From Moduliflexus sp964602655 (GTDB taxonomy: Bacteria > Moduliflexota > Moduliflexia > Moduliflexales > Moduliflexaceae): DNA of 64,000 nt. The position numbers and the translations under genes were made by a program. Positions 1 to 6,988 of the stretch are shown piece by piece. Every line of letters starts with the position of its first letter. Position 1 is the first letter of the stretch. Under the pieces are notes generated by a model. The model was not told where the DNA came from and did not search any database. It worked only from the letters and a program-made list of their open reading frames with translations. The stretch covers positions 62,001 through 126,000 of the forward strand of contig CAZRSF010000001.1 in NCBI GenBank assembly GCA_964602655.1, in the 5' to 3' direction.

Positions 1-170
1 GCCAGGAAGCGGTCAGCGATGCGTTGGTGGCATTCGATGCCGCTCGCGCCGGAGAAGGCGATCTCGTCTGCTATGAAACCAGCAAAGAAGCGGGCTGGGC
101 GCTGCATGAATGGTTTACGCCCGCCGACGCCGCGATTCTCGGCGTGATTGATCGGATGTATGTTGATTAA
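1..170 (+). CDS. BMC vertex protein (EutN/CcmL family), C-terminal part
   Basis: The reading frame enters from the left edge at base 3 and stops at 168-170; 55 residues are visible. The segment DAARAGEGDLVCYETSKEAG followed by DAAILGVIDRMYVD matches the second half of EutN/CcmL/PduN proteins (BMC-P): the G-x-GD turn, then the conserved final strand of the AAVVGIVD type. BMC-P pentamers cap the vertices of bacterial microcompartment shells. A second BMC-P gene lies at 1080-1361, and RpiB- and DeoC-like enzymes follow, so this is the end of a BMC operon that continues to the left. The missing N-terminus prevents subtype assignment. Confidence 0.85.
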   Translation, partial: QEAVSDALVAFDAARAGEGDLVCYETSKEAGWALHEWFTPADAAILGVIDRMYVD

Positions 171-184
171 ATGATTCAGAGCTT

Positions 185-733
185 ATGACCAGAGTGCAAT
201 TAGAACATCTTATCAGAGCGTGTGGCGCTATTGCCAATACGCAGGATGTAATTATTTTAGGAAGTCAATCTATTCTCGGTCAATATCCGAATTTTTCATT
301 GCAGACGGCATATCAGCAGATTCTCGTCAGATCGAACGAGGCTGATATTCTTATTCCAAATCATGAGGAAATGGCTGATTTGATTGATGGAAGTATTGGC
401 GAGCTTTCGGCCTTTCATGATACGTATGGTTATTACGCACAAGGCGTTGATCGAACAACAGCGATATTGCCTCAGGGATGGGAAGAACGATTATTGTTGA
501 TCTGTAATGCCAATACGAATTATATCCGAGGGCATTGCTTGGAACTTCACGATTTAATGATTGCGAAATTATACGCTGAACGTCAAAAAGATATTGAATT
601 TTTTCTGGCGGCAATTTCACTGGGGCTTCTTTCGGAATCAATTCTTTTCGAACGGCTTGCGCTTACGATTATTCCAGAAGAACGGCGTCTAAGCATGAAA
701 TGCCGTATTGAGGCTAGCTTTCACCATGAATAG
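185..733 (+). CDS. DUF6036-type nucleotidyltransferase-like protein
   Basis: 182 residues. A GSQS motif at about residue 26 and a downstream acidic EADIL motif (D53) form the nucleotidyltransferase-fold signature seen in DUF6036 and AbiEii/MNT-like proteins. A later segment (LHDLMIAKLYAERQKDIEF) matches the conserved C-terminal D-x-x-x-x-K-L-x-A-x-R-x-K-D motif of these families. It starts 15 bases after the stop of the BMC-P gene and overlaps its downstream partner by 8 bases, so the two are translationally coupled. Related families act as toxins or as regulatory nucleotidyltransferases, and that role is inferred here. The pair is more AT-rich than the BMC genes around it, which suggests later insertion. 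Confidence 0.7.
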   Translation: MTRVQLEHLIRACGAIANTQDVIILGSQSILGQYPNFSLQTAYQQILVRSNEADILIPNHEEMADLIDGSIGELSAFHDTYGYYAQGVDRTTAILPQGWEERLLLICNANTNYIRGHCLELHDLMIAKLYAERQKDIEFFLAAISLGLLSESILFERLALTIIPEERRLSMKCRIEASFHHE

Positions 734-1055
734 ACAACAATTGGCCGATCAGCGTTCACGCGAATTTCATAAACGTATTGCCCTGAAATTAAAGATATCT
801 CCTGAATTATGGAAAATCCCGGAAGAAAACCTTCAGCGATGGATGACGACGTATCATGCGCCAGCGCTTTCAGAATGGCAGCAGATATTTCGAACATGCA
901 CAAAAGAGGAGATATTGGCGCTACTTGAAAGCGATTCGGAAGATGCTGACCGTTTGCGATCATCAAGCCCATTTACAAGAATTTTAACACAAAAAGAACG
1001 CAGAGAGATTTTACAACGATTTAAAAATGAAGAAGTGATTATTTTAAATGGATAA
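726..1055 (+). CDS. Small partner of the DUF6036 protein, unknown function
   Basis: 109 residues from the ATG at 726, which overlaps the upstream stop by 8 bases; a TTG at 708 would add six residues and is less likely. The protein is charged and mostly helical in appearance (NRQQLADQRSREFHKRIALK at the start, LTQKERREILQRF near the end) with no membrane segment or cysteine motif. Small helical proteins coupled to nucleotidyltransferase-fold genes are often the antitoxin or specificity partner, and that is the inferred role. I do not recognise the family. Confidence 0.55.
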   Translation: MNRQQLADQRSREFHKRIALKLKISPELWKIPEENLQRWMTTYHAPALSEWQQIFRTCTKEEILALLESDSEDADRLRSSSPFTRILTQKERREILQRFKNEEVIILNG

Positions 1056-1079
1056 TTCGTTTTTTGATGAATAGGTAAT

Positions 1080-1361
1080 ATGATTCTTGGCAAAGTTATC
1101 GGACAGGTGGTTTCCACCGAGAAACACCCTGATTATCATGGATATACGCTGTTGATGATTCAGCCAACAACTCCTGACGGAGCGCCGAAAGGCCGCTCGT
1201 TTATCGCCATTGACGCCGCGCAGGCCGGAATCGGCGACACGGTCATCGTGATAGACGAAGGCGGCTCAGGCCGCGCGATTTTAGGCGTCTCTGAGCAAAA
1301 GACGCTGCGGACGGTCGTCGCCGGGATTGTTGATGCCATCACGACAGATTCGAATATATGA
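1080..1361 (+). CDS. BMC vertex protein (EutN/CcmL family)
   Basis: 93 residues, the normal length for BMC-P shell proteins. It begins MILGKVIGQVVSTEKHPDYH, the standard first strand (M-x-L-G-x-V-x-G-x-V-V-x-T-x-K), and continues with the D-A-x-x-A-G-I-G-D turn, an EGGSGRAIL segment and a terminal AGIVDAI strand. It forms pentamers at shell vertices. Two BMC-P genes in one locus are common, since many shells use several paralogues. It lies between the DUF6036 pair and the RpiB gene. Confidence 0.9.
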   Translation: MILGKVIGQVVSTEKHPDYHGYTLLMIQPTTPDGAPKGRSFIAIDAAQAGIGDTVIVIDEGGSGRAILGVSEQKTLRTVVAGIVDAITTDSNI

Positions 1362-1372
1362 GGCAACCTGTT

Positions 1373-1570
1373 ATGACACACGATACGTTAGAAAAGATTC
1401 TCAATGAATACCGCGCGCTGCCGGAGGAAGAAAACGACTCCGACGCTGCCGATGAAGACAAGTGTTCCCCGGAAACATTGCATCGCTACCTCGAATGTCT
1501 GAGCAACGGAAAACACAAAAAACGCCGACGCTGTATTTCCGGCGAATTGGGATCAATACGATTGGATTGA
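1373..1570 (+). CDS. Small hypothetical protein in the BMC locus
   Basis: 65 residues from the ATG at 1373, with GAGG at 1361-1364 about 8 bases upstream as ribosome binding site; an ATG at 1358 would overlap the previous stop. It is acidic in the first half (PEEENDSDAADEDK) and basic at the end (GKHKKRRRC). The central CSPETLHRYLECLS recalls the start of zinc-finger anti-sigma (zf-HC2) domains, but the second cysteine pair is missing. It may be a small regulator or a decayed gene. Function unknown. Confidence 0.4.
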   Translation: MTHDTLEKILNEYRALPEEENDSDAADEDKCSPETLHRYLECLSNGKHKKRRRCISGELGSIRLD

Positions 1571-1577
1571 TATGCAT

Positions 1578-1605
1578 GTACGTCGAAACTACAGTTTCGA
1601 CGTAC
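1578..1605. repeat. Perfect 13-bp palindrome upstream of rpiB-like gene
   Basis: GTACGTCGAAACT (1578-1590) and AGTTTCGACGTAC (1593-1605) are perfect inverted repeats around a 2-base centre, 18 bases before the RpiB start codon. The core GAAACT..AGTTTC also occurs at 21884-21925, so this is probably a member of a small intergenic repeat family. A role as operator or mRNA hairpin cannot be excluded. Confidence 0.7.
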
Positions 1606-1623
1606 GTTAAAAAGGGAGCAAAC

Positions 1624-2106
1624 ATGGCAGAATCGAATGAACGCGATACGGTGCGCTCCGTCGCTATCGGTTCGGATCATGGCGGATTCGAGGCCAAAGA
1701 GATCATCAAAACCTATTTGCAGACGCTCGGCTATCGCGTGACCGACGTGGGGACGCATTCGAAAGAGAGCGTGGATTATCCCGATTTTGCGGCGGCGGTA
1801 GCGCGAAACGTCGCGAGCGGCGCGTGTGAACGCGGCATCATGATTGACGGCGCAGGGATCGGCTCGGTGATGGTGTGCAATAAAGTGCGCGGCATTCGCG
1901 CCGCGATGTGCTACGACCTGCGCACCATCGTCAACAGCCGCGAGCATAACAACGCCAACGTGCTGACACTCGGTGGGCCGCTGCATTCTGCGGCGGATTT
2001 GTGCGAAATGGTGAAAGTCTGGCTGGAAACCCGCTTCGCCGGAGGCCGCCACTGGCCGCGCATCAACAAAATGATGGCCGTCGAACGAACAACATACGAT
2101 GTTTAA
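1624..2106 (+). CDS. rpiB: RpiB/LacAB-family sugar-phosphate isomerase
   Basis: 160 residues from the ATG at 1624, preceded by AAAGGGAGC. The fold signature is clear: AIGSDHGGFEAKE at the N-terminus, VDYPDFA, GIMIDGAGIGSVMVCNKVRG, and REHNNANVLTLGG. Family members interconvert ribose-5-P and ribulose-5-P or galactose-6-P and tagatose-6-P. In E. coli RpiB the catalytic base is the cysteine of a CGTGIG loop; here the equivalent reads DGAGIG, so the cysteine is replaced by aspartate while the later histidine (REHNN) is kept. With DeoC downstream this fits an SPU-type microcompartment. The exact substrate is unknown. Confidence 0.85.
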   Translation: MAESNERDTVRSVAIGSDHGGFEAKEIIKTYLQTLGYRVTDVGTHSKESVDYPDFAAAVARNVASGACERGIMIDGAGIGSVMVCNKVRGIRAAMCYDLRTIVNSREHNNANVLTLGGPLHSAADLCEMVKVWLETRFAGGRHWPRINKMMAVERTTYDV

Positions 2107-2107
2107 T

Positions 2108-2291
2108 AGAACACTGATTGGACTGATTTGGCTGATTGACACTGATTAAGTAAAATGTAAAAAATAAGTTCGTAGTAGAGACCTCACAGGTCTTGGAGAC
2201 CTGTGAGGTCTGAGCCGAAGTTATTTTTTGAACTTTACTAAAAACGAATATTATCAGTGAAAATCAGTCGGATCAGCCCAATCAGTGTTCT
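2108..2291. repeat. Nested inverted-repeat element between rpiB and deoC
   Basis: Three nested layers are visible. Outer arms are AGAACACTGATTGG (2108-2121) and its complement CCAATCAGTGTTCT (2278-2291). Middle arms, about 24 bases and near-perfect, lie at 2149-2172 and 2216-2239. The core is a perfect 13-bp palindrome, GACCTCACAGGTC / GACCTGTGAGGTC, at 2180-2210. The whole element fills the gap between the two genes and ends 8 bases before the deoC start. The core belongs to the same family as 22975-23007. It could fold into a long hairpin in the transcript. Confidence 0.8.
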
Positions 2292-2299
2292 ATTTCTTT

Positions 2300-3091
2300 A
2301 TGGAACGCAACGAATTGATTCAACAGATTACCAAAGACGTAATGCAACAGCTTTCGAAACAACCGGACGCACAGGAGAAACCCTGCTGCGGGAATTGCGC
2401 GGGGCAGCAGCCCGCCATTGCGCCCGCCGACTTAGCGCAATATATCGATCACACACTCTTGAAGCCGGACGCGGTGCAGGCCGAGTTCGACAAACTGTGC
2501 GACGAGGCGATCAAATACAAATTCAAATCGGTCTGCGTCAACTCCTGGCGCGTGGCGTATGTGACCAAAAAGCTGCAACGCACCGGCGTGGCGGTCTGCT
2601 CGGTCGTCGGCTTTCCGCTCGGCGCGATGGATATGCGCGCCAAAGCCTTCGAAACGCGGCAAGCCATCGAAAACGGCGCGAAAGAAATTGATATGGTGAT
2701 CAATGTGGACGCGCTGAAATCCGGCGATTTGCAGACGTTCGAAGAAGACATCCGCGCCGTGCGCCGCGCCACCACCGGCACGACGATTTTAAAGGTGATT
2801 CTCGAAACCTGCCTGCTGAAAGATCAGGAAAAAGTGCTTGCCTGCGAAATCGCCAAAAAAGCGGGCGCAGATTTCGTCAAAACCAGCACCGGCTTTTCTT
2901 CCGGAGGCGCGACCGTCGAAGACATCGCCCTGATGCGCCGCGTCGTCGGCCCGAACCTCGGCGTCAAAGCGAGCGGCGGCATCCGCGATTACGCCAAAGC
3001 CGCCGCCATGATTCAGGCCGGCGCGACCCGCCTCGGCACCTCCGCCAGCGTCGCCATCGTCACCGGCGCATCCGGCAGCGGGAAGTATTGA
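2300..3091 (+). CDS. deoC: Deoxyribose-phosphate aldolase with N-terminal encapsulation-peptide-like extension
   Basis: 263 residues; stand-alone DeoC is about 220 to 260. The class I aldolase core begins near residue 42 (LAQYIDHTLLKPDA). It carries EIDMVINVD, the Schiff-base lysine in VKTSTGFSSGGAT (K194) and the second active-site lysine in GVKASGGIRD (K223). It cleaves 2-deoxyribose-5-phosphate to glyceraldehyde-3-phosphate and acetaldehyde. Residues 1-21 (MERNELIQQITKDVMQQLSK) form an amphipathic helix followed by a Pro/Cys/Gly-rich linker, the typical design of BMC cargo-targeting peptides. Encapsulation would retain the toxic acetaldehyde. The ATG at 2300 is chosen over an in-frame GTG at 2285 because that GTG lies inside the repeat. 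No clear ribosome binding site is seen. Confidence 0.92.
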   Translation: MERNELIQQITKDVMQQLSKQPDAQEKPCCGNCAGQQPAIAPADLAQYIDHTLLKPDAVQAEFDKLCDEAIKYKFKSVCVNSWRVAYVTKKLQRTGVAVCSVVGFPLGAMDMRAKAFETRQAIENGAKEIDMVINVDALKSGDLQTFEEDIRAVRRATTGTTILKVILETCLLKDQEKVLACEIAKKAGADFVKTSTGFSSGGATVEDIALMRRVVGPNLGVKASGGIRDYAKAAAMIQAGATRLGTSASVAIVTGASGSGKY

Positions 3092-3192
3092 AATGTTGAG
3101 GTAAGGAGTGCAAAAGCTTGCTTTTCTGTCCTGAAGAAGTCGGATTGCAATGCGTTTTGCATCGCTTCAATTGCTGATTTTTAGAGGAGCGT

Positions 3193-3456
3193 ATGCCAGA
3201 ATTAAGCCGATTTTATGGGATTATTATCTATTTGTTTGCGAAAGATCATGTGCCGCCGCATTGTCATGTCAAATATGGCGATGAAAGAGCCTTAGTCAGC
3301 CTTGAAACCGGAGAATTGCTTGAAGGGAATCTGCCTCGGAGAGCCTTGCGTTTGGTGCAGGATTGGATTGAACTGCATAAGGAAGAGTTGTTCGCAGATT
3401 GGGAAGAGGCGCAAACAGAGCGTCCTCATATTAAAAAAATTGCGCCACTCGAATAA
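3193..3456 (+). CDS. DUF4160 domain protein
   Basis: 87 residues. It starts MPELSRFYGIIIYLFAKDH and contains the diagnostic PPHCHVKYGDERALVSLETGE segment of DUF4160, ending with the usual helix (RALRLVQDWIELHKEELFADW). AGAGGAG upstream is a good ribosome binding site. DUF4160 genes are very often followed by DUF2442 genes, as here, and the pair has toxin-antitoxin-like distribution; its biochemical function is not established. It lies directly downstream of deoC, inside a segment bounded by a duplicate of the deoC 3' end. Confidence 0.85.
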   Translation: MPELSRFYGIIIYLFAKDHVPPHCHVKYGDERALVSLETGELLEGNLPRRALRLVQDWIELHKEELFADWEEAQTERPHIKKIAPLE

Positions 3457-3482
3457 TCGAACGCTATCAAGGGGGAGGAAAT

Positions 3483-3746
3483 ATGTTACACGCTGTTCAA
3501 GAGATTAAAGAGGTTGCGCCATTTTATATGACGTTGCGTTTCAACACCGGCGAAGTCATGAAAATAGATTTGGAAGAATCGTTACACGAGTGGACATCAT
3601 CCCCAACCAGTCTGTTTCGGGATTTGTTGAATGACCAGTATTTTATGAGCGTCAAACTCGATCCTGAAATGGAAACGATCTGTTGGGAAAATGGCATTGA
3701 TTTGTGTCCCGATGTCCTCTATTCGATGGGTAAAGCGTTGTCATAA
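3483..3746 (+). CDS. DUF2442 domain protein
   Basis: 87 residues. The sequence MLHAVQEIKEVAPFYMTLRF, then FNTGEVMKIDLEE, LFRDLLNDQYFMSVKLD and WENGIDLCPDVLY, matches the DUF2442 pattern throughout. It starts 26 bases after the DUF4160 stop with GGGGGAGG as ribosome binding site. It is presumed to work with the DUF4160 protein, possibly as the antitoxin or regulatory half of the pair; this is inference from the recurrent pairing. Confidence 0.85.
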   Translation: MLHAVQEIKEVAPFYMTLRFNTGEVMKIDLEESLHEWTSSPTSLFRDLLNDQYFMSVKLDPEMETICWENGIDLCPDVLYSMGKALS

Positions 3747-3798
3747 GACGGAAAAGTAAACAAAGGGAATCGCACTCTGACGAGAAATTGAATTGCAG

Positions 3799-3870
3799 GG
3801 CGCGACCCGCCTCGGCACGTCCGCCAGCGTCGCCATCGTCACTGGCGCGTCCGGCAGCGGGACGTACTAA
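3799..3870 (+). pseudogene. Duplicate of the last 24 codons of deoC
   Basis: The segment encodes GATRLGTSASVAIVTGASGSG then TY and a stop. It is colinear with 3020-3091, the end of deoC, over exactly 72 bases with only a few mismatches; similarity continues for about ten bases past the stop (ATGTTG). There is no start codon or upstream remainder. It flanks the DUF4160/DUF2442 insertion on its right side while the real deoC end flanks it on the left. It is either an attachment-site-like direct repeat or the remnant of a tandem deoC duplication. Confidence 0.85.
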
Positions 3871-4067
3871 GATGTTGCGTTTCAAGAATTGGGCAAAATG
3901 CTTTGGGTGTGTTGTGATTGTTAGCCGTCCATCCATGAGGCTCTTTCTTTTTTGCAATCCACAATTCACGTTGACAAAAATATTATTTCCAGGGATCCGT
4001 TGTGGGATCAGTCCATCGGCATGAATGACCGAAAGATGGGTGTCATGTCTCCACAAGGAACGGCGCA

Positions 4068-4562
4068 ATGATCGATATACAAGAAATCCACGTTCGGAGT
4101 TCTCAGCAGGAAAAAAAAGCGTTCGTTAACGCGTATGTTGAAATATGGAACGCCCCAGAAAACTTACAATATCTCTCATTCACGGGCATCCCATTTTCTC
4201 AGGACATGGTGACACTCTGGGTGGGTGCCTTGCAAGAACCTGCTGAAATCAGATACCGCATCGCGGTTTCTACTGAGCGTATTGTTGGCATCTCCGTGTT
4301 ACGGCAGCATGTCCTCAGCGGGTTTGAACTGTTCGGATTAGCCATCCATCCTGAATTCAAACGGCAAGGCATTGGCGCACGCCTGGTCACGGATTGTATC
4401 ACCTGCTCTCAGACCTATCAATCAATTGATGCGGTCGTATTTACAGATAATCGCCCGATGCTCATCTTACTGCTCAAACATGGTTTCATCCCGGTGGACA
4501 TGAAGCACGAACTCCGATATGATGGGGTCAAGACGATGTTATTGAAATACTACAAACGGTGA
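4068..4562 (+). CDS. GNAT-family N-acetyltransferase
   Basis: 164 residues. The acetyl-CoA binding motif A is clear as LAIHPEFKRQGIGARLV at about residues 89-106, preceded by strand FELFG and followed by FTDNRPMLILLLKHGFIPV, the usual N-x-x-x-x-x-L-x-x-x-G-F motif B region. GNAT enzymes transfer acetyl groups to amines of small molecules or proteins; the substrate is not predictable here. A short AAGGAACGG lies before the ATG. It is separated from the BMC genes by repeats and remnants, so it is probably not part of that operon. Confidence 0.85.
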   Translation: MIDIQEIHVRSSQQEKKAFVNAYVEIWNAPENLQYLSFTGIPFSQDMVTLWVGALQEPAEIRYRIAVSTERIVGISVLRQHVLSGFELFGLAIHPEFKRQGIGARLVTDCITCSQTYQSIDAVVFTDNRPMLILLLKHGFIPVDMKHELRYDGVKTMLLKYYKR

Positions 4563-4637
4563 TGACATCAATCGTAAAAACGTTGAAAGGTTTTATGGAG
4601 TTATTGGTTGCGAATTGAATCAGCTACGGTCTATAAA

Positions 4638-4736
4638 ATGATTGCCGTCATGAATGCGGCGAAGCAATTGGTCGGAACGAATCGGCAGGCCGACGCGGAT
4701 GCGCTGATTCGGCAGATTGAAGCGCAGATGAAGTAG
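4638..4736 (+). pseudogene. Possible C-terminal gene remnant
   Basis: An open stretch encodes MIAVMNAAKQLVGTNRQADA followed by a further 12 residues to a stop at 4734-4736; the frame is open back to about 4600 without a plausible start or ribosome binding site. The helical A-K-Q-L-V-x-x-x-x-x-A-D-A-x-x-x-I-x-x-I pattern and higher GC than its surroundings suggest the tail of a lost coding sequence. Family not recognised. Confidence 0.3.
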
Positions 4737-4805
4737 CAAAAAAAGAGGAACATTCGATGACCGGGCAGGTTCAACAACAAAGATGCGCAATCTGCAACTT
4801 TTATG

Positions 4806-4934
4806 ACTAACTCCGGCATTTATGCCGGAGAGATAAGGAAACGGCCTCACTGTCCTCTCCCTTTTCTCTTCGGTCGGCGGACTGCCGGAGAAGTTGGCTC
4901 TTCTTTTCTCTCCGGGCTCAAGCCCGGAGTTAGT
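4806..4934. repeat. Inverted pair of 27-bp palindromic elements
   Basis: The segments 4806-4832 (ACTAACTCCGG...CCGGAGAG) and 4908-4934 (CTCTCCGGG...CCCGGAGTTAGT) are inverted copies of one another, and each is itself a palindrome around ATTTAT or CTCAAG. Together they form a 129-base element with a 75-base centre, in the otherwise gene-free 4563-5013 gap. No transposase is present. The layout resembles a REP- or BIME-type element. Confidence 0.75.
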
Positions 4935-5013
4935 TATCAAAAGTTACACATCACGTAATGATATATCACATAATAAAGCGCGGCGTTCATCTTTATAACG
5001 GGGGAAATGTTGC

Positions 5014-6135
5014 ATGATGCAGATGTTTAAAAATGTTGTATTGATCACGATTTCGCTGATGACCCTGACGGGATGCGTGAAGGTCACGTCATATAAGGAA
5101 GAGACCGCCCCCGTCGCAGCGAATTCCCGCGAACCGCATACCTTTTTGCAATCCAGTTTTCAGTTTTCCGAGGACGAGCTTGCGGCCATGGAGCAGGGCG
5201 AAATCATTGTAAGGCTCTTCGAAATGCCGACGATAGAAAATGAAGTCGGCGCGTTTGGCATCACGCAGTTGAATGTGCCGAAAGAGGTGTTTGTGGATCA
5301 GTTCCGCGATATTGCCTCGTTTACCAAAAGCCCGGAAGTCAAAGCGATTGCGAAATTCAGCACGCCGCCGCGTCTGGAAGATATGCAGGATTTAACGCTG
5401 GCTGAAGACGTCGTGTTGGCGCTAAAAACCTGCAAGCCGGGGAGTTGCAAAGTCAAAATGGACGCTCGCATGATGGAACGCTTCTATCGGGAAATTGATT
5501 GGAAAGCGGCGGATTATCACGAACAGGCCACGCAGTTGATGAAACAGATGCTCCTCGATTACGTCACGCGCTACTTGCAAGAGGGCGATCAGGCGTTGGG
5601 TCAATACGACGATCAAGCCGAACCGCTGCGCATCGCGGATGCCGTTCACGGCGTATTGGAGAATTCGACCTATTTGCGGACGTATGTGCCGGAATTGTAC
5701 GCCTACCTTGAAAATTTTCCCAAAGGACGTTTGCCGCATGTCGAAAATTTTCTGTACTGGTCTATCGAGCAATTCGGGCTGCGCCCAGTGATCAATCTGT
5801 ATCATATCACCATCTACACCCGGCAGCAGAACGGCGCGAACGACGTGTTCATCACCTCCAAGCAGATTTACGCCAGTCATTATTTCGAAGTGGCGTTCGG
5901 CTTCACGGCATTTGTGGACGAAGTTGGCGGCAAGCGCCCGGCAAACGCCTATTTGATGTACCTGAATCGCTCGCGTTTCGATAAGCTCTACGGGGGATTC
6001 AAAGGCGCGATTATGTCCATTGCCAAGGGCAAAGTCTATGAGGGAGTCAAATTCTATTTTCAACAGGTCAAGCATAAATTAGAGACGGTCTCTATTGACA
6101 CGCAAGATCATGGACAGACCGTCAGACGCTTTTAA
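5014..6135 (+). CDS. Lipoprotein of unknown function
   Basis: 373 residues from the ATG at 5014, with GGGGGAAATG just upstream; a second ATG follows at 5017. A hydrophobic signal (VVLITISLMTLTGC) ends in a lipobox LTGC at about residue 21, so the mature protein should be lipid-anchored. The rest is soluble and of mixed charge, with no repeats or metal motifs, and contains an aromatic-rich C-terminal half (HVENFLYWSIEQFGLRPVIN). I do not recognise the family. It stands alone, with a repeat-rich gap to the left and a convergent Uma2 gene to the right. Confidence 0.75.
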   Translation: MMQMFKNVVLITISLMTLTGCVKVTSYKEETAPVAANSREPHTFLQSSFQFSEDELAAMEQGEIIVRLFEMPTIENEVGAFGITQLNVPKEVFVDQFRDIASFTKSPEVKAIAKFSTPPRLEDMQDLTLAEDVVLALKTCKPGSCKVKMDARMMERFYREIDWKAADYHEQATQLMKQMLLDYVTRYLQEGDQALGQYDDQAEPLRIADAVHGVLENSTYLRTYVPELYAYLENFPKGRLPHVENFLYWSIEQFGLRPVINLYHITIYTRQQNGANDVFITSKQIYASHYFEVAFGFTAFVDEVGGKRPANAYLMYLNRSRFDKLYGGFKGAIMSIAKGKVYEGVKFYFQQVKHKLETVSIDTQDHGQTVRRF

Positions 6136-6152
6136 TTCGTCCTTTCCTGCGT

Positions 6153-6725
6153 CTATTCCTGTGGTTCCAGCGGCTCGAAGACGTTGTTGAGGTCAATGGC
6201 GACATCCTCAAAAATGCCGAGTTCGACGGTATCCTCAGAAGAATACGTGCCATGCAGACGGAATTTGCCGTCAATCAGGCGAAAGACGTGCAGCAGATTT
6301 TCGTCCGGGTTGACGATCCAATATTCGCGCACGCCCGCTTCTTCGTACAGTTGATATTTGTCACGCCAATCGGTTTTCGACGTGGACGGCGACAGGATTT
6401 CCACTACTAAATCCGGCGCGCCGACGCATCCTTTTTTTACAATTTTTGCGGGATCGCAGACGACGATAATGTCGGGCTGCACGACAGTATCGTCGGACAG
6501 ATAGACATCAATCGGCGCGTAAAAAATTCGACATTTCGCCTTCGGTTTGAGAAAGCTCGCAACTTCTAATGTCAAATTTCGAGACGTTCCCTGATGGCGC
6601 GAATTCGGGGCCGGCGACATTGCGTGTACGCCGCCATGCAGCAGTTCGTAGCGCTGGCCGTCGTTCCAGGCGGCGTAATCGGCTGCGGTGTAATGTTGAT
6701 GTGCTGTGAGCTGTGGGCTGTTCAT
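6153..6725 (-). CDS. Uma2 family protein (DUF820, PD-(D/E)XK nuclease-like)
   Basis: 190 residues. Family motifs appear in order: YELLHGGVHAMSPAPNSRHQ near the N-terminus, VQPDIIVVCD in the middle, then PDLVVEILSPSTSKTDWRDK and YEEAGVREYWIVNP. The D and E of VQPD and VVEIL, with the following K, form the PD-(D/E)XK-like active site. Uma2 proteins are abundant in cyanobacteria, Chloroflexi and some candidate phyla. Their physiological role is not established; nuclease activity is inferred from fold. It is convergent with the upstream lipoprotein gene. Confidence 0.9.
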   Translation of the reverse strand: MNSPQLTAHQHYTAADYAAWNDGQRYELLHGGVHAMSPAPNSRHQGTSRNLTLEVASFLKPKAKCRIFYAPIDVYLSDDTVVQPDIIVVCDPAKIVKKGCVGAPDLVVEILSPSTSKTDWRDKYQLYEEAGVREYWIVNPDENLLHVFRLIDGKFRLHGTYSSEDTVELGIFEDVAIDLNNVFEPLEPQE

Positions 6726-6839
6726 GACGAAATCCCTCCAAATACACTCGTGAAATTATCAAAAATCGCTTCTCTTTATAAACTGCGCGGCAGCGCTGGA
6801 TTTGTCAAATAAAAAATCGGCGCAAAATTCGGAGAAGAA

Positions 6840-6868
6840 TTGGTTGACTTTTCTGGCCTTCCTATAAT
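6840..6868 (+). promoter_or_regulatory. Candidate sigma-70 promoter before aldo/keto reductase gene
   Basis: A perfect -10 hexamer TATAAT (6863-6868) lies 17 bases downstream of TTGGTT (6840-6845), a partial -35. A TTGACT at 6844-6849 is closer to consensus, but its spacing of 13 is too short. It would give a leader of about 110 bases ahead of the gene at 6989. The rest of the 6726-6988 gap shows no gene. Confidence 0.45.
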
Positions 6869-6988
6869 ATCAACAGTCATGTGACATCACAAACAGAACA
6901 CACGATGAGAAAGAGGGAATCACTCTCTCTTTGCCTCTTCTATGAGAGCAAATATAATAGTGGATGATATTTTCAAGGAGATACACGC

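Noticed and set aside
1486..2142. Minus-strand frame opposite rpiB
   Set aside because: Antisense shadow; the plus strand encodes conserved RpiB motifs through this stretch.
2257..2691. Overlapping plus-strand frame of 144 codons at the start of deoC
   Set aside because: It lies in another frame over the repeat and the deoC coding region; its composition is Arg/Ala-rich shadow sequence without any family pattern.
3788..4024. 78-codon plus-strand frame after the DUF2442 gene
   Set aside because: It reads the duplicated deoC tail in the wrong frame; the meaningful content is the deoC remnant at 3799-3870.
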